64,000 nt of DNA, from assembly GCA_018340805.1 (NCBI GenBank), contig JACMZG010001908.1, positions 42,162,251-42,226,250 on the forward strand. Reading direction: 5' to 3'. The stretch's first letter is position 1, and every line of letters begins with the position of its first letter. The notes below the pieces were generated by a model. It was not told where the DNA came from. It did not search any database and was given only the letters and a program-made list of their open reading frames with translations. This DNA is from Microvelia longipes (Eukaryota; Arthropoda; Insecta; Hemiptera; Veliidae). Both the position numbers and the translations under genes were made by a program. This document shows positions 46,290 to 57,478 of the stretch, piece by piece.

Positions 46290-46311
46290 GGCAGGGGGGC
46301 CAATGTAACAG
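46290..46311 (+). promoter_or_regulatory. Polypurine-tract-like run followed by TGTAACAG
   Basis: GGCAGGGGGGCCAA is directly followed by TGTAACAG (46304), the same first eight bases as the LTRs at 36285 and 44375. The next bases differ (CCATAAATTT). This is what the 3' end of another LTR element would look like; no partner LTR is seen in the window. Confidence 0.4.
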
Positions 46312-46779
46312 CCATAAATTTAATTTATTTAAAAAGGATCATAAATCTTATTAATGTCCAGAATATTCAATATAAGGTTTCTTTTGTGTTTGCAAATTCG
46401 TGACATTATATTTAATTTTATTTATGTTTTTGTCATGTTTGAATGTCTCTTATTTTACCCGGTTATTTATTACCAAATTATTTTTTCCTTCTGAGGGTAA
46501 TTTTTTTGTAAACTTTCACAAAATAAGATTTTTAAATAAATTGTTTGGTTGTGTAATTGGTCTGTTCGTTATTGAGTACTTTTCGCGGGCACTAAAGTAA
46601 AGTAAGCACTCCACATCCTTAAAAATTAGGTGGAATGCGTTTTTACCGTCTGCGACAGTTTCATAGTTTTTTTTATTATTGGCGACTGTAAAAAAACAAC
46701 AAAACTGTCGCTTATAAATTTCCACAAATGACCACTAGGTAGGCGCTAGTCATACATATATATTATGTATGACTATGTA

Positions 46780-47070
46780 TGTATGTATTATATATATTAC
46801 TAGAGTATATTACTATATTACTATTGGTTGAATTTTGAAACATCGAAAAAATAACCTGACCACCTTTGACTATCAATATAATGAAATAAACATAACAAAA
46901 TTATAGTGACTTCTATAGTAGAACGCTAAAAATATAAATCAAAACACAAACAAAGAGCTGGAAGCCGAAAACAATTGAGATTACATGGAGCCCCTAAGAG
47001 CCCCAAAATAATGTTTCTGATTCTTAATGTATTGAGATAGGCTATGTCCACTCTAGTATATATCTCTATG
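46780..47070 (+). mobile_element. MITE copy, family of the 62.4-kb element
   Basis: It aligns with 62406-62726. The right terminus CTCTAGTATATATCTCTATG is intact (to 47070); the left terminus has eroded into TA-rich DNA, keeping ATATTACTAGAG. The internal blocks 'ttgaaacatcgaaaaa-taacctgaccacc' and 'agcccctaagagcccc' are present. Confidence 0.8.
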
Positions 47071-47140
47071 ATCATCAAGGCCCCGTAACCGCTTTGAGTC
47101 CTCGAACGCTCGCGGCCACATTGTTGTTGTTTCGTATTAT

Positions 47141-47362
47141 TTGAGGTTCCATGGCATTTTGCCATGCATTTACCGAATTTTCATCGTTTCGCCTCAAATC
47201 ATAATTAGTGTTGATGGCTTCATACTTTTTTTACAAACAATAGGCGTCTTAACCTTCCTATCCATATGGAATGTTTTATTCCGATTTGAGAAAGCCTTCA
47301 AGAGTTCTCGTTCGCCATACGCAAGAGTAGAAACTCTTATACACACACACACACAACACAAA

Positions 47363-47403
<41 letters not shown>

Positions 47404-47414
47404 ATATATTTATA

Positions 47415-47500
<86 letters not shown>
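47141..47500 (+). repeat. Repeat with (CA)n and (TA)n tail
   Basis: The unique part (47141-47338) resembles in layout the repeat at the window start. It has 'tccgatttgagaaagcctt' and 'gcaagagtagaaactctt', the latter recurring in reverse near 7980. It runs into CA units (47340-47400) and TA units (47425-47500). The 121-codon frame is simple-repeat translation. Confidence 0.6.
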
Positions 47501-47505
<5 letters not shown>

Positions 47506-48094
47506 AATATTAAAAAATAGCTCAACATAGCTTAACATGACATTGACATTGCAAGATTCATAAAGTCGCAGTGATGCAGTTTTGCTAGTTATTAAAATAG
47601 GATCTCATAATCAATTCTGCATTTTAGATTATTTGCTATTATAACCTGTATAGTATTTTTAGTATCATTTTAAGATAATTTAAAAGAAGTTTGGCAATGA
47701 ATCATACAGATGTTTCTTACTGATTCTCATCATAATTTATAACTAAATAATTATCTAAATGCATAAATACGTAATAAGAAAAATCAACTGTTTAATATTT
47801 AGAGGCACTTAATAAAGGAGTAGTTGTGTTAAAAATAATATAAGAGGGGGGTCCCTTAAAAATATAGAATACAATACAGGCACAATAGACTCTCTACATA
47901 GAAATGCCAAATCTTGCTCGCTTAATATTATCCCAAATATTATTAAGCTTTACTTAATGATCATGATGATATTCATCATCAGTTATTTTTACATACTAGC
48001 TCACGAATATTGTTCGCGAGCTAGTATGTAAAAATAACTTTATGTTCTTTGTATATTTATTTCTCTATTTCCGTAAATAGAAAGGAGAACCATT
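47501..48094. other. AT-rich stretch with one long hairpin
   Basis: No gene. At 47981-48002 and 48018-48039 a perfect 22-bp stem (AGTTATTTTTACATACTAGC-type) encloses a 15-nt loop that can pair further (CGAA/TTCG). It is probably a small inverted-repeat element. Confidence 0.6.
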
Positions 48095-48609
48095 TAGTAC
48101 GTTCACACACACTCTAGATCCGCGGATCGTATAGAATACGTATACAATACGGTCAACTAACTTCACGGTTCTTGCAGCGTATTTGTGTAGTCGATCGAGT
48201 GATAACTGATCCCGCCAAAACATGGCGTCTTGTATAGTGAACCTTCACTTTTGGTTATAAGGAAGTTTAAAACAAAAAATATATTTAATTAAATTTTGAT
48301 TTCTTTGCGTAATAATAAAGTTACACTAAAAAAAATTATATTCCAAAAGTTATTTGATCAAAAATGGTTATATAGAAGTAAAATAAAGTGAAATAAAAGT
48401 ACGACGAGAAGGTTATCCGTTAAATACGATCGTCTCTTAAGGTACACACACAAAAAGACAGCGTATCGGAGGATCCATTTAGATTCCATCTCCCTAGTTC
48501 TAGCGTATGCGATCGGATCCCCTCCGCATGGTTCATACAGCTTAAATTACCGTATTTAGAGATCGTACTCTATACGATACGCGAATCTAAAGTGTGTGTG
48601 AACGTACTA
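48095..48609. mobile_element. MITE, about 515 bp, TIRs about 46 bp
   Basis: The left end TAGTACGTTCACACACACTC and onward to 48140 mirrors the right end (48565-48609) with only a few differences. TA flanks both ends, so the target duplication is probably TA with termini beginning GTACG, as in the 2.1-kb element. The interior has no frame. The superfamily is not certain. Confidence 0.85.
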
Positions 48610-50127
48610 ATTGTTAAGAGAAGAAGGCATCCACATTATCTCCATCAATTGCCCACGTTTCATGGCTTTAGAAATTAAAAATTAAAGAAAAGTGGTTGTC
48701 GGTGTGACGTGTCGAAACTTGCCAGTAAGTTTGCGTAAATATTAAAACCTATAAAAGAAATATCAGATTCGATTTTCGGCAAAATCTAAATTTTCAGCCA
48801 ACAAGAATTTTAAAAAAATCTAAGATTTTTCTTTAATTTTTATTTCTACAGCTACAATTTGTCTTAAGCCTGATAAAATCCCTTATCCATCTGTGGCCAG
48901 TGCAATTTTATTTTAACTCAAACAAAAAAAATTTCAATAATCAAACTTAAATGTTTTTTTGCTTTATAGCTATTTTTTATCAATAACATTAGGAAGCTTA
49001 TCTCCATGTATTCCAACTTGTTGCATCTAGTTAATATTTGTTTCACCTTTTCATTAAGATAAAAAATATTCTTATACGCAAATTAATCCCGGTGGAGCGC
49101 AGCGTCTTATATTTTACAAAGCGTTATATTTCCAAAAACAGTGATAACAAGAAAGTAATATTTTTGTAAAAAGGTCTCTTATGGAGAGAAGTCGATTTCA
49201 TATTTTGTTAACGATTTAGGGGGTTTTATTTTTAAATCTTTTATTTTTAAAACATTATTTTTGTTGATGATAAAAAAATATTCACACTATTTATACATGA
49301 ATCATAAAAAAACGTAAAATAATTAAAATTATCGTTAATACTTGTGTGTGTTTCCATAATTCTAGATAAGAATCAGTTTAAAATAATGAAAATTTCCTAT
49401 GCTAAAAACGTCTTCCATTACCCTCTATTTATTCTTTTCATTCAGTTTTACCAACCTAACAACTATCGCTTTGATTTGCTATATAATTATAATTTTCTTA
49501 TCTTGTATTTCTAAAGTTAAATTAATCTAGATTTTTAGGAAAGGCACAAAGAATACCTATTATTATTTTTCACATCTTTTGTATAGGCAGCAGCATTTTT
49601 ATTATTAAACTCTTTCAAGATAAAAACAAGCTCCCAAATATAAATATAAGCTTCCTATAATATTTCTAAATTATCATCAATAATTCAAATTTCTCAACAT
49701 GTTGAGTACACTTATACATACAAATGCGGTTAATGATGACTTAAAAAACTTCAATGTAGAACAAGGAATAAATGTTGCACAAATATTTTCCCTAGCTTTT
49801 TTTTAAAATCAAGTTGGAATTTTTCCAAAATGTGATCAGTTATTTTCTCGTTTCATAGGATTTATTTTTGTACCAAGTTTCGTTAAGAGTAGGAATTGGT
49901 TCTTCCATTTTACCCATAACTTATCCACGAAAAAAGACCGCAAAGTTTATTACAGTACAGACAGACACACATCCATATATACATATGTATAAAGACACCA
50001 ATTTGCTTTGATTTTTGAGACCTTTAGGTGCTGAATTAAAGACATTTGGTGAAAAAAGTCGGTGTCATGCTTTTTTATTTTAATGCTTCCGCCTCCTGTT
50101 TTAGGAGTTAAAGAAGCAAAACCTATA
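48610..50127. other. AT-rich intergenic stretch
   Basis: No gene supported. 'gtcggtgtcatgcttttttatttta' near 50059 matches the complement of a repeat near 15895. The 62-codon minus frame ending at 49950 is part of that repeat. Confidence 0.4.
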
Positions 50128-50282
50128 TTAACTGGCACTATTTACCCTTCCAGTTGAATCTGTTGAATTGATACCGGCATATCCACAACGGACAGCTGAT
50201 TGAAGTATATCCTGTAGGCATTGCTCCTGACAATGGGATGCTGCCCACAGTAGGCTATCTTCTGCCAGCGTCACTTTACCCG
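50128..50282 (-). CDS. Minus-strand exon with CX3C and CGYA, unknown gene
   Basis: On the minus strand an acceptor (tttctatgttgttaggtcag) is followed by an uninterrupted frame of over 45 codons. It is close to 50% GC against AT-rich flanks. It reads GKVTLAEDSLLWAASHCQEQ, then C, a ten-residue helix-like spacer, and RCGYAG. A GTAAAT donor lies after AGG (exon 50146-50282, entered in phase 1). Alternatively the frame runs five codons further to TAA at 50128-50130. No partner exons were found within reach. The CX3C...CxYA pattern is loosely like genes A and C, but the composition is that of an ordinary conserved protein. Family not recognised. Confidence 0.45.
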
Positions 50283-50393
50283 CTGACCTAACAACATAGA
50301 AACAACGATTACTAAATTAATCAATCAAACAAAGCTGATGAGTCGTATAGTCATCTTAAGGATGTCTATTGTGATCAATAGCGCTAATGTATA

Positions 50394-50633
50394 TTGAAGG
50401 GACAAATCAAATTTAGAATAAACATTAATACCTGCAGGGGCTCAAACAGGTTCAAACTCAAAACGCACTCTATCCCCTTCCAAGCGCTGCCAATGGACCA
50501 TGAAAACCAAATCCACAGCCCCATACAATACATCCCATCTTATATCAATCTAATCCAACTTTATGGAAGGTTGATGTTCGGAATATTTGGAACCGTTGCA
50601 AATCAAATTTTGTATCAGTATCTTGGTGACTAA
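50394..50633 (+). other. Open frame of 79 codons, uncertain
   Basis: Somewhat richer in GC than the flanks, and open on the plus strand to TAA at 50631-50633; the C-terminal half is hydrophobic (RLMFGIFGTVANQILYQYL). No domain is recognised. On the minus strand the same stretch ends in CTGCAG|GTATTA, a possible donor, but the frame there does not fit the neighbouring minus-strand exon. It is left as unassigned. Confidence 0.2.
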
Positions 50634-50948
50634 AGCCCTAATAAATTAAAGAACTTATTTGAAGAAATCCGCAACTGTGGGACGAGGAAACTTTAGCATT
50701 CTACTTTTAAGTAGGATAATAATCATCACATAACTGTAGTACAGGGATCTTGAATAAAGGGGATAACGCGATAGGGAACTATTCTGACCCCTTGGGCGTG
50801 TATGTGATAGAAAAATAGATGCAAAAAACGTGAGAAATGCAGGTGAGAAATTATGTATCACGCAAATCGAGTTGGCTGCTCAGCATTCTTCTATGCTTGT
50901 TGTTCGGTTGTAAAAGTGCATTTATACGTATATAAATATTATTGAAGT

Positions 50949-50949
50949 T

Positions 50950-51033
<84 letters not shown>
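50949..51033. repeat. (TA)n microsatellite
   Basis: About 85 bp of TA with one phase slip, next to a repeat fragment (51034-51180) that shares 'attgtttattaaatatgtgt' with the window start. Confidence 0.95.
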
Positions 51034-51035
<2 letters not shown>

Positions 51036-51180
51036 TTAAGACACGATAGTACAAAAATCGTCCTTGTTACTGTCTCGAATTCTATTGTTTATTAAATATG
51101 TGTGACGGCATTTGCTCATAATAATGACTCAGCGAAAATTTAAAAGAATCTCAAAGAATCTCAAAATCTTTAAGAGTGTT

Positions 51181-53486
51181 CTGATTTTTAATCAGAACAC
51201 TGAAAGTCGGATTATATTATCAGCATTAGTTCCAATGTTCCTCTTGTTTATGTTTACATTATATAAGTTCTACCATCATTTCATGTAAACAGTTTGTTTT
51301 ATAAACAATGTTTACATATACTACTTTATAAGTGTTTTTATTATTTTTCTTCTGTAATTATGAATGTTCTGTGTGAAGTTAATAATATTATTTATATGTT
51401 TATCAATATTATATATGAATAAATAATATTATAAACGCGTTTCGCGCAGCCTTAACTAACTTTCAAACATTTTTTTTTTCGTAAGAACCTTTTAACATTT
51501 CAGAGTCTAAAAGGTATGGATGGAAACATTTTTATTGAATTTTGTTGAAAAGTGTTTCCACTCTCTTTCCTCCCCCGCTTCTCCTGATGCTTTGGAAAGT
51601 ATAACTCTTCTCATCTTCTCTTACGAGTAATACCCACTCTGATAGAGATATCAGTCAATACGAAACGAGAGCGAAGGGACGCGATGCAAAGGCAATATGA
51701 ACAGATATGAATAAGGCAGAAATATTCTTCTATTGAAATCTAAAAGCTTATTAGGGAGGCGTAGAGTATCAGTGCGGAGATATCGATACATTTCTTTACA
51801 GCCATCTAAAATCATGTACTTCGGAAAAACTTAAAAATCAAGCAAGAAAAATTAAAAGCAATGAATAGCTTTTAAAAAAGTTGTGAACATTTGAGATGTG
51901 GTGAAGTCTAATAGGGTTAATTAGTTTATCAAATGCATTAAAGATATTCCAGGATATGTGTCAGTATACAAGTAGCAGAATGGATATAGATACCCTCTCA
52001 ATGGATATAGATCCTAGCATGTACAGTAGTCGAGAAAAGTGTAATCAAATATTTTTCTACGTATTTCACGCACGCATTTGTGACGAAATAGCACTATCTT
52101 ATTTTCGATAGAACTAACCTTTCGAGATGCGGTTTTTGAGCCTCCTATTAAGTTTTACCATCTGAATACAACGCTACTTCAAGTTTAGTCCAGCCATGTT
52201 TACTTTTTGAGAAGAGTCAATGCTTAGATGTGACTACACACGACAAGAACGAAATTTCGGTAAATATTAAATTTCACTCTTTTTAAAAACTATACCATGC
52301 TATGGATATAGAGTTGGTATAGATACCATCTCACTAAATCTATCCGAGGAACCATTATCTGTAAAAGATTTACAGTTTTTCTCTAACACAAGACGTCAAG
52401 CAGCAATGTGAATCGATGTAAATTACCAGACAACTTAACATTTAAATCAAACGAAAATGATGGGACACCCCAAGTTTAAATACACACCCAAAAAGAAGTT
52501 CCCTCTACTCAAGAAAAGTAACCTACGTTTTTACGTCAAACAGGTCAAAATTAAATACATTATTATAATATTAAAATAAATATTATACGAAAAACTGCAA
52601 AATATATTATTATACAAAAAACTTAATTTGTGCAAATGATACTGATTACTTTGTTTAATGGCTATTGCAGTAAAAATGAAATAACTGAATGCATGCAATG
52701 ATTTAGTTCCGCAAAATAAACTAAAAATATATTTAAATATAACAGATATTAAGCTTGGATTAAACCGCAAGTTCGATAAGTCTCTAATGACAAAACAGGC
52801 AAACTTCCAAAACTGCAATTGTTCACTAGTTGAATGCATTATATCCGCAATACATGCATTTTTATTGCACCGCCGAGATCATTTTAATAACATTATTAAA
52901 CAGCCAGTTAAAACTGGAACCCAGCTTATTTATTCATTTAAAATTCCAGGGAAATAAAATTGACTGGAATTAGGGGCAATGTCCCTTAAACGTATAGTGC
53001 CACCAGAAAGCAATTCGAGGTTATTTTCACCCCCTCCTATTCTTTTTTAAAGGTCTTTAAATATTTTAAAACCTAATTTAACAAAAGCATATAATAGACA
53101 TGACTCATTTTTCCAAATGATATGACTTCACAAATAGCCCTAGTAATAAAGGGAAAGGTACTCCACTACCCTCACCCCTTCTCCCGGGATTCTAATCAAT
53201 TAAGAAAATTATATATTTTGTTGGAAAAAGTAAAACAGTTTTCTTGTTTTTAAATCGCATATAATCTTTCAATAATGAGACGTATCAATTTGATGAAAGC
53301 AAGTCTCATATGGTAACATAGAATGTAGTCATATTCTAAAGAACTCAAGTATTCAATTTAAAAGAGTATCACTAATGTAGTCTAAGGGCTATATCTTAAA
53401 CTATTAAAATATACGTTAGTTTAGTCTACACGATCCAAATTTTGATCAATTGCACAAATTTGATTTTCCTTAGTGCTTTTGAAAAC
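51181..53486. other. AT-rich intergenic stretch
   Basis: No gene. The block at 52148-52250 is the second copy of the repeat at 535-640. The 102-codon minus frame at 52531-52839 is rich in F, I and N and has no recognisable domain. Confidence 0.45.
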
Positions 53487-54152
53487 GTTGTGTGTATGTT
53501 TCAGGTATTTACTTCTAAGTAGCATTACCTAGAGTTGTGTGTATGTTTTATAAACGGAATTTACTTCCAAGTTACAATGCCTAGAGTTGCGTGTATGTTT
53601 CATGAGAGGCATTTAGTTCAAAGCTGCAATACCTAGAGTTGTGTGTATGTTTCATGAGAGGCATTTAGTTTCAAGCTGCTATGCCTGGAGTTGTGTGTTT
53701 GTTTAATGGCATTTAGTTCCAAGCTGCAATGCCTAAAGTTGTGTGTTTTTTCATGAGAGGCATTTAGTTTCAAGCTGCTATGCCTGGAGTTGTGTGTTTG
53801 TTTCATGAGAGGCATTTAGTTCCAAGCTGCAATGCATAAAGTTGTGTGTTTTTTCATGAGAGGCATTTAGTTCCAAGCTGCTATGCCTGGAGTTGTGTGT
53901 TTGTTTAATGAGAGGCATTTAGTTCCAAGCTGCTATGCCTAGAGTTGTGTGTTTGTTTCATGAGAGGCATTTAGTTCCAAGCTGCTATGCCTGGCGTTGT
54001 GTGTATGTTTCATGAGAGGCATTTAGTTCCAAGCTGCAATGCCTAAAGTTGTGTGTTTTTTTCATGAGAGGTATTTAGTTTCAAGCTGCAATGCCTAGAG
54101 TTGTGTGCATGTTTCATGAGAGGCATTTAGTTCCAAGCTGCTATGCCTAGAG
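53487..54152. repeat. 52-bp satellite, about 13 copies
   Basis: The unit GTTGTGTGTTTGTTTCATGA plus 'gaggcatttagttccaagct' and 'gctatgcctaga' repeats in tandem. The first units are the most diverged; later ones show slipped variants of the GTTT and CAAT/CTAT positions and small deletions. The 60-codon minus frame is a by-product. Confidence 0.95.
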
Positions 54153-54746
54153 GCGGAACGACCACCAACCCTCCCTTATGTTCTGACGTCTATCATAAGC
54201 GTCATTTTCTAACGAAAATCTACTGAATTTATTTTTAAATTTTTTCAAAAAAAATTGTCATAGAAAGTCGCTGTTTCCCTGTACTTCTCGGACCTCATAC
54301 ACGAAAATGGACAATGTGTGCACGCCATAGCTTTGGTTTTAGTCATCTAATTTTGATAACCACTCGCCTTAAGAAATTTTACAATCGTCAAAAATATTCT
54401 TGCTTATGGGTTGAACACGACCAATCTACTTGTTGATTTTTCCAAGACAAAACTGAAGAAATGTTATTATAATAAAAATCAGCTGACGAAATTAATGAAA
54501 AGACAGTCTTTTCATACTACTGGTGTCAGTATTGTCTCATTACAAGCTCCCACTCAAAAATTATTTGTACACTGGCCAACTTGGCAAGCAGCTCCAACAT
54601 AGAAAAGACAAAACCTAAAAGTGAGATATACTTCTGCTGGGGGTTACATCATTAAATGATGTTATTCTCATTTAGTTTAGTTGAAATGAATTGCCTCCAC
54701 ACCTTTGTGTGTTTCAAACTAAAGAATAATAAACTGTCGGAAATAA
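54153..54746. other. AT-rich stretch after the 52-bp satellite
   Basis: No gene. The dispersed motif related to CCTCATAAGCGTAATTTT is at about 54190. The 63-codon frame at 54411-54602 has no recognisable domain. Confidence 0.4.
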
Positions 54747-54850
54747 AGCTAAAACGCTTCTATCGAAGTTTAAAAGCTAAAACGCATCTATCGAAATTTA
54801 GAAGCTAAAACATTTCTATCGAAGTTTAGAAGCTAAAACGCTTTTATCAG
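54747..54850. repeat. 28-bp tandem repeat, about 3.7 copies
   Basis: AGCTAAAACGCTTCTATCGA plus AGTTTAAA recurs at 54747, 54775, 54803 and 54831 with point changes. Confidence 0.9.
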
Positions 54851-55074
54851 GGATAAAAGATTCGATTGATCAAACATTAATTAGCGAAACATCTTTTTTG
54901 TAGAACTCCATAATTAATTAGAAAAAAGTTGACTTTATTACTACAGATATTTTCAGAAAGAAAGCTTTATATTTCAACCCCTTTGGGTCATCATTAAGCA
55001 TAAACAACAAACAAAAAAATTACAAAAATTTTACAAAAACAGTAGTTCTTATTATAATCTTTTGAGGATATATA

Positions 55075-55999
55075 ATACGACACACGGCTAAAATCAATTG
55101 ACAGCCCGCCAAAATCTCAATGCTTTCAACCCTCTTTTTTTAATAAAAAAAATCACTTCTTTTATGTAACAAAAACAATTCCCTACTCTGGCAACACTGA
55201 AAGTCAGGTTATGTTTTGATTTTATTATTTGTTTTTATTTGATATCGTATTTTTTTATTTTTAAAAATTATTTATGTACTTTTTAAGAAGGAATATTGTT
55301 GTATCTTATAAATTTACCAACTAAGTGTTGCTTTAAATTTGTTCGGGAAGTATGAAATTAAGTGGAGTTAAAGTTGTTAATTGCGTAATGCAATGGATCA
55401 TAATAGTTCTTTGATAAAAGTTTGACGATTTAAATAAATTGTCAGCTATAATTACTTTTTTCCGAAACAAACTGCTTTTTTGTGTCAAATTTGTATAATT
55501 GAATGCGTATTGTTTCATATTATAAAAATAATAATAACACAATATGCATTCAAGACTTAAAAAAGTCAAGACTGTCATCTATTGAAAGACATGGCATTTT
55601 CAAAAAAATGCTGTCTTTTGGTTGACAGAGCACAAAACCTGCGCTATACTCAAATAGCAAGAAATGCTTGAAGAATACGTCAATGTCCATGCGTCAAATA
55701 TAGGCACTCAGATCATATTACAACTTCGCAATAATTGGATGAATTGAACAGATTGGAATGAAACGAAACGAAATCAAACAGATCAATATGCACAATGAGG
55801 GAAATAAAAGCGACGCGAGGTTACAAATATTTACAACCAGTGTTGCCTTTTTATGATTTTATTTACGAAAAAGGTATTTTTTTATACCGAGGTTGGCATG
55901 AGGTGGAGGGGGAAAGAGCGGGGTCGGTCTGAACCAATAGAATTCTTTCCCTCACAGATTTTTGGCGCGCTGTCAATTGATTTTAGCCGTGTGTCGTAC
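55075..55999. mobile_element. DNA transposon, about 925 bp, same TIRs as the 2.1-kb MITE
   Basis: The ends TACGACACACGGCTAAAATC (left, first base changed) and GTGTCGTAC (right), with the inner run AATTGACAGC.CGCCAAAA, are inverted repeats of about 40 bp. They are nearly identical to those of 2114-2287. TA abuts both ends (55073-55074, 56000-56001). The interior is about 850 bp, with no transposase frame longer than about 80 codons. The longest open frames (55333-55578 minus, 55853-56035 plus) show no recognisable domain. It is a larger, probably still non-autonomous relative. Confidence 0.85.
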
Positions 56000-56001
56000 T
56001 A

Positions 56002-56995
56002 TAGTAAATTTTGTTTTTATTTAAAGTTTATATAAATTTAAATACAACGATATATTTATTTTGTTTTGTTTTTGTAAAATGTTTTATACTTTTTGTTTGT
56101 TGTTTAGGCCTGAAAATGACCCAAAGGGGTTAAAATATACAGAAATTTCTTAAGTTATAAAATATACAGCTTTCTTTCTAAAATTACTTGTAGTACTAAA
56201 GTCAATTTTTTTCTAATTAATTAATCCATTTATCTAATGGTGCGCCTAATTTTTCAAACACTAGGCTAGCATATAATCCAGCTCCTTTCCATTCACTTCT
56301 AGGAACAACCAAAAACGTAAGCCCTTAAAAAGGTAACTCAACAATTGTACATATGTTTTCATCTATAGGCAGTCCGTACATAAAATTATATCACTTTTTA
56401 ATTTTTTTCTAACATTCTTATGCCTTCCATTATTTTGACGCCTTAGACTATACCTTTATGTTCAATGTAACAAAGGCGCCAATGCCTTAAACGATTTTAT
56501 AGAAAAACCTGAGATCTTACATAAATACATCAATTGAAATTTTCCGCTATTATCAATCCCAGAAGAAGAAGAAGACAACCTGAGATTAGCATAAAAGCTA
56601 AGAAAACTGGGAAATAAATGCGAGGAAAATATTTCAAACGATTACAAGGTGCCATAGGATGACAGCTCACATTGTTTTTGCACCCTCTCAACTTCAACAA
56701 ACCTAAATAATTAAACTATGTCACGTTAAGTAATAGTAATTTCTTTTCATCTTATAATTGCAAATTACTTTTTTTGTAGTATGTAATTAATTGGATTTTG
56801 TTCGCTTTACAAAGCCCCACGTATTGCTTTTCGAAATTTTAAAAAGAAAGAACATAAAGCTATGATTTAATGTTTTACAGCTAGGAGATATTTACTTTCT
56901 ACATAGTAATAAAAAATGCTCTACTGAAATTATCTGAAATAGCAAGATAATACTGAGTTGATATGTAAGGAAAATGTATATATGTAATATGTTAT
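56002..56995. other. AT-rich intergenic stretch
   Basis: Nothing supported. Confidence 0.45.
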
Positions 56996-57009
56996 TATAT
57001 ATATATTTA

Positions 57010-57065
<56 letters not shown>

Positions 57066-57091
57066 ATTATAATATATATATATATATATAT
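56996..57091. repeat. (TA)n microsatellite
   Basis: TA alternation with several phase slips. Confidence 0.95.
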
Positions 57092-57287
57092 GACCTCCCG
57101 AAAAAAATAGAAAACTTAGGGGAACACGCCTGATACTAAATAGGGCGTCTGATAATTAAATATAGGGTTTTAGTTACACTAAAACCTTAGAATTTATTTA
57201 AAATATATTAAGAAAATAAATAAGGAATAAAAATCGAAAAATCAGCTGTTGGATATGAATATCCTGGACCGTTTCGGCATAACTCCA

Positions 57288-57294
57288 TCATCAG
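57288..57294 (-). ncRNA. Degenerate second hammerhead motif
   Basis: On the minus strand CTGATGA is present, and GAAACGGTC follows (57267-57275). Stem III has lost one C and stem II has only two good pairs, so activity is doubtful. Confidence 0.4.
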
Positions 57295-57408
57295 CAGGCG
57301 GGGCAACACTCAAGCCCTCTGAAGAGCAAGACATCTTCAGAGGGCTCGTCGTGCTCATTGAGACTAGAAGTTAATCACTGATATAACCTTATTAGTTGAG
57401 AGCTCGAG

Positions 57409-57472
57409 TGTTGCTCCGCCTGCTGATGATGGCGTTATGCCGAAACCGGTCCAGGGATATTCATATCCAACA
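57409..57472 (+). ncRNA. Type I hammerhead ribozyme-like motif
   Basis: All conserved parts are in place and in order. CTGATGA is at 57423-57429. Stem II is GGC/GCC (57431-57433, 57439-57441) with a GTTAT loop. GAAA is at 57442-57445. Stem III is ACC/GGT (57445-57450) without a loop, then the cleavage base C at 57451. Stem I is CCTG/CAGG (57419-57422, 57452-57455) and resumes beyond an internal loop as TGTTG/CAACA (57409-57413, 57468-57472). The internal loop contains GGATATTCATATCC. Very short stem III is typical of retroelement hammerheads that act as dimers. Predicted self-cleavage is after 57451. Confidence 0.7.
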
Positions 57473-57478
57473 GTATCG

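Larger units (their letters stand above)
57243..57478. repeat. Inverted pair of hammerhead-containing segments (Penelope-like remnant)
   Basis: The left arm 57246-57313 is the reverse complement of the right arm 57405-57473, with a few differences. Each arm carries CTGATGATGG...GCCGAAAC...GGTCC. Between them a stem GCCCTCTGAAGA/TCTTCAGAGGGC (57313-57344) stands in the centre. Penelope-like retroelements are known to carry hammerhead motifs in their terminal repeats and to occur in inverted arrangement. No RT or GIY-YIG frame is present in the window, so only a terminal fragment remains. Confidence 0.65.

Noticed and set aside
47141..47506. 121-codon open frame
   Set aside because: The C-terminal half is CA and TA simple repeat; the N-terminal half is a dispersed repeat.
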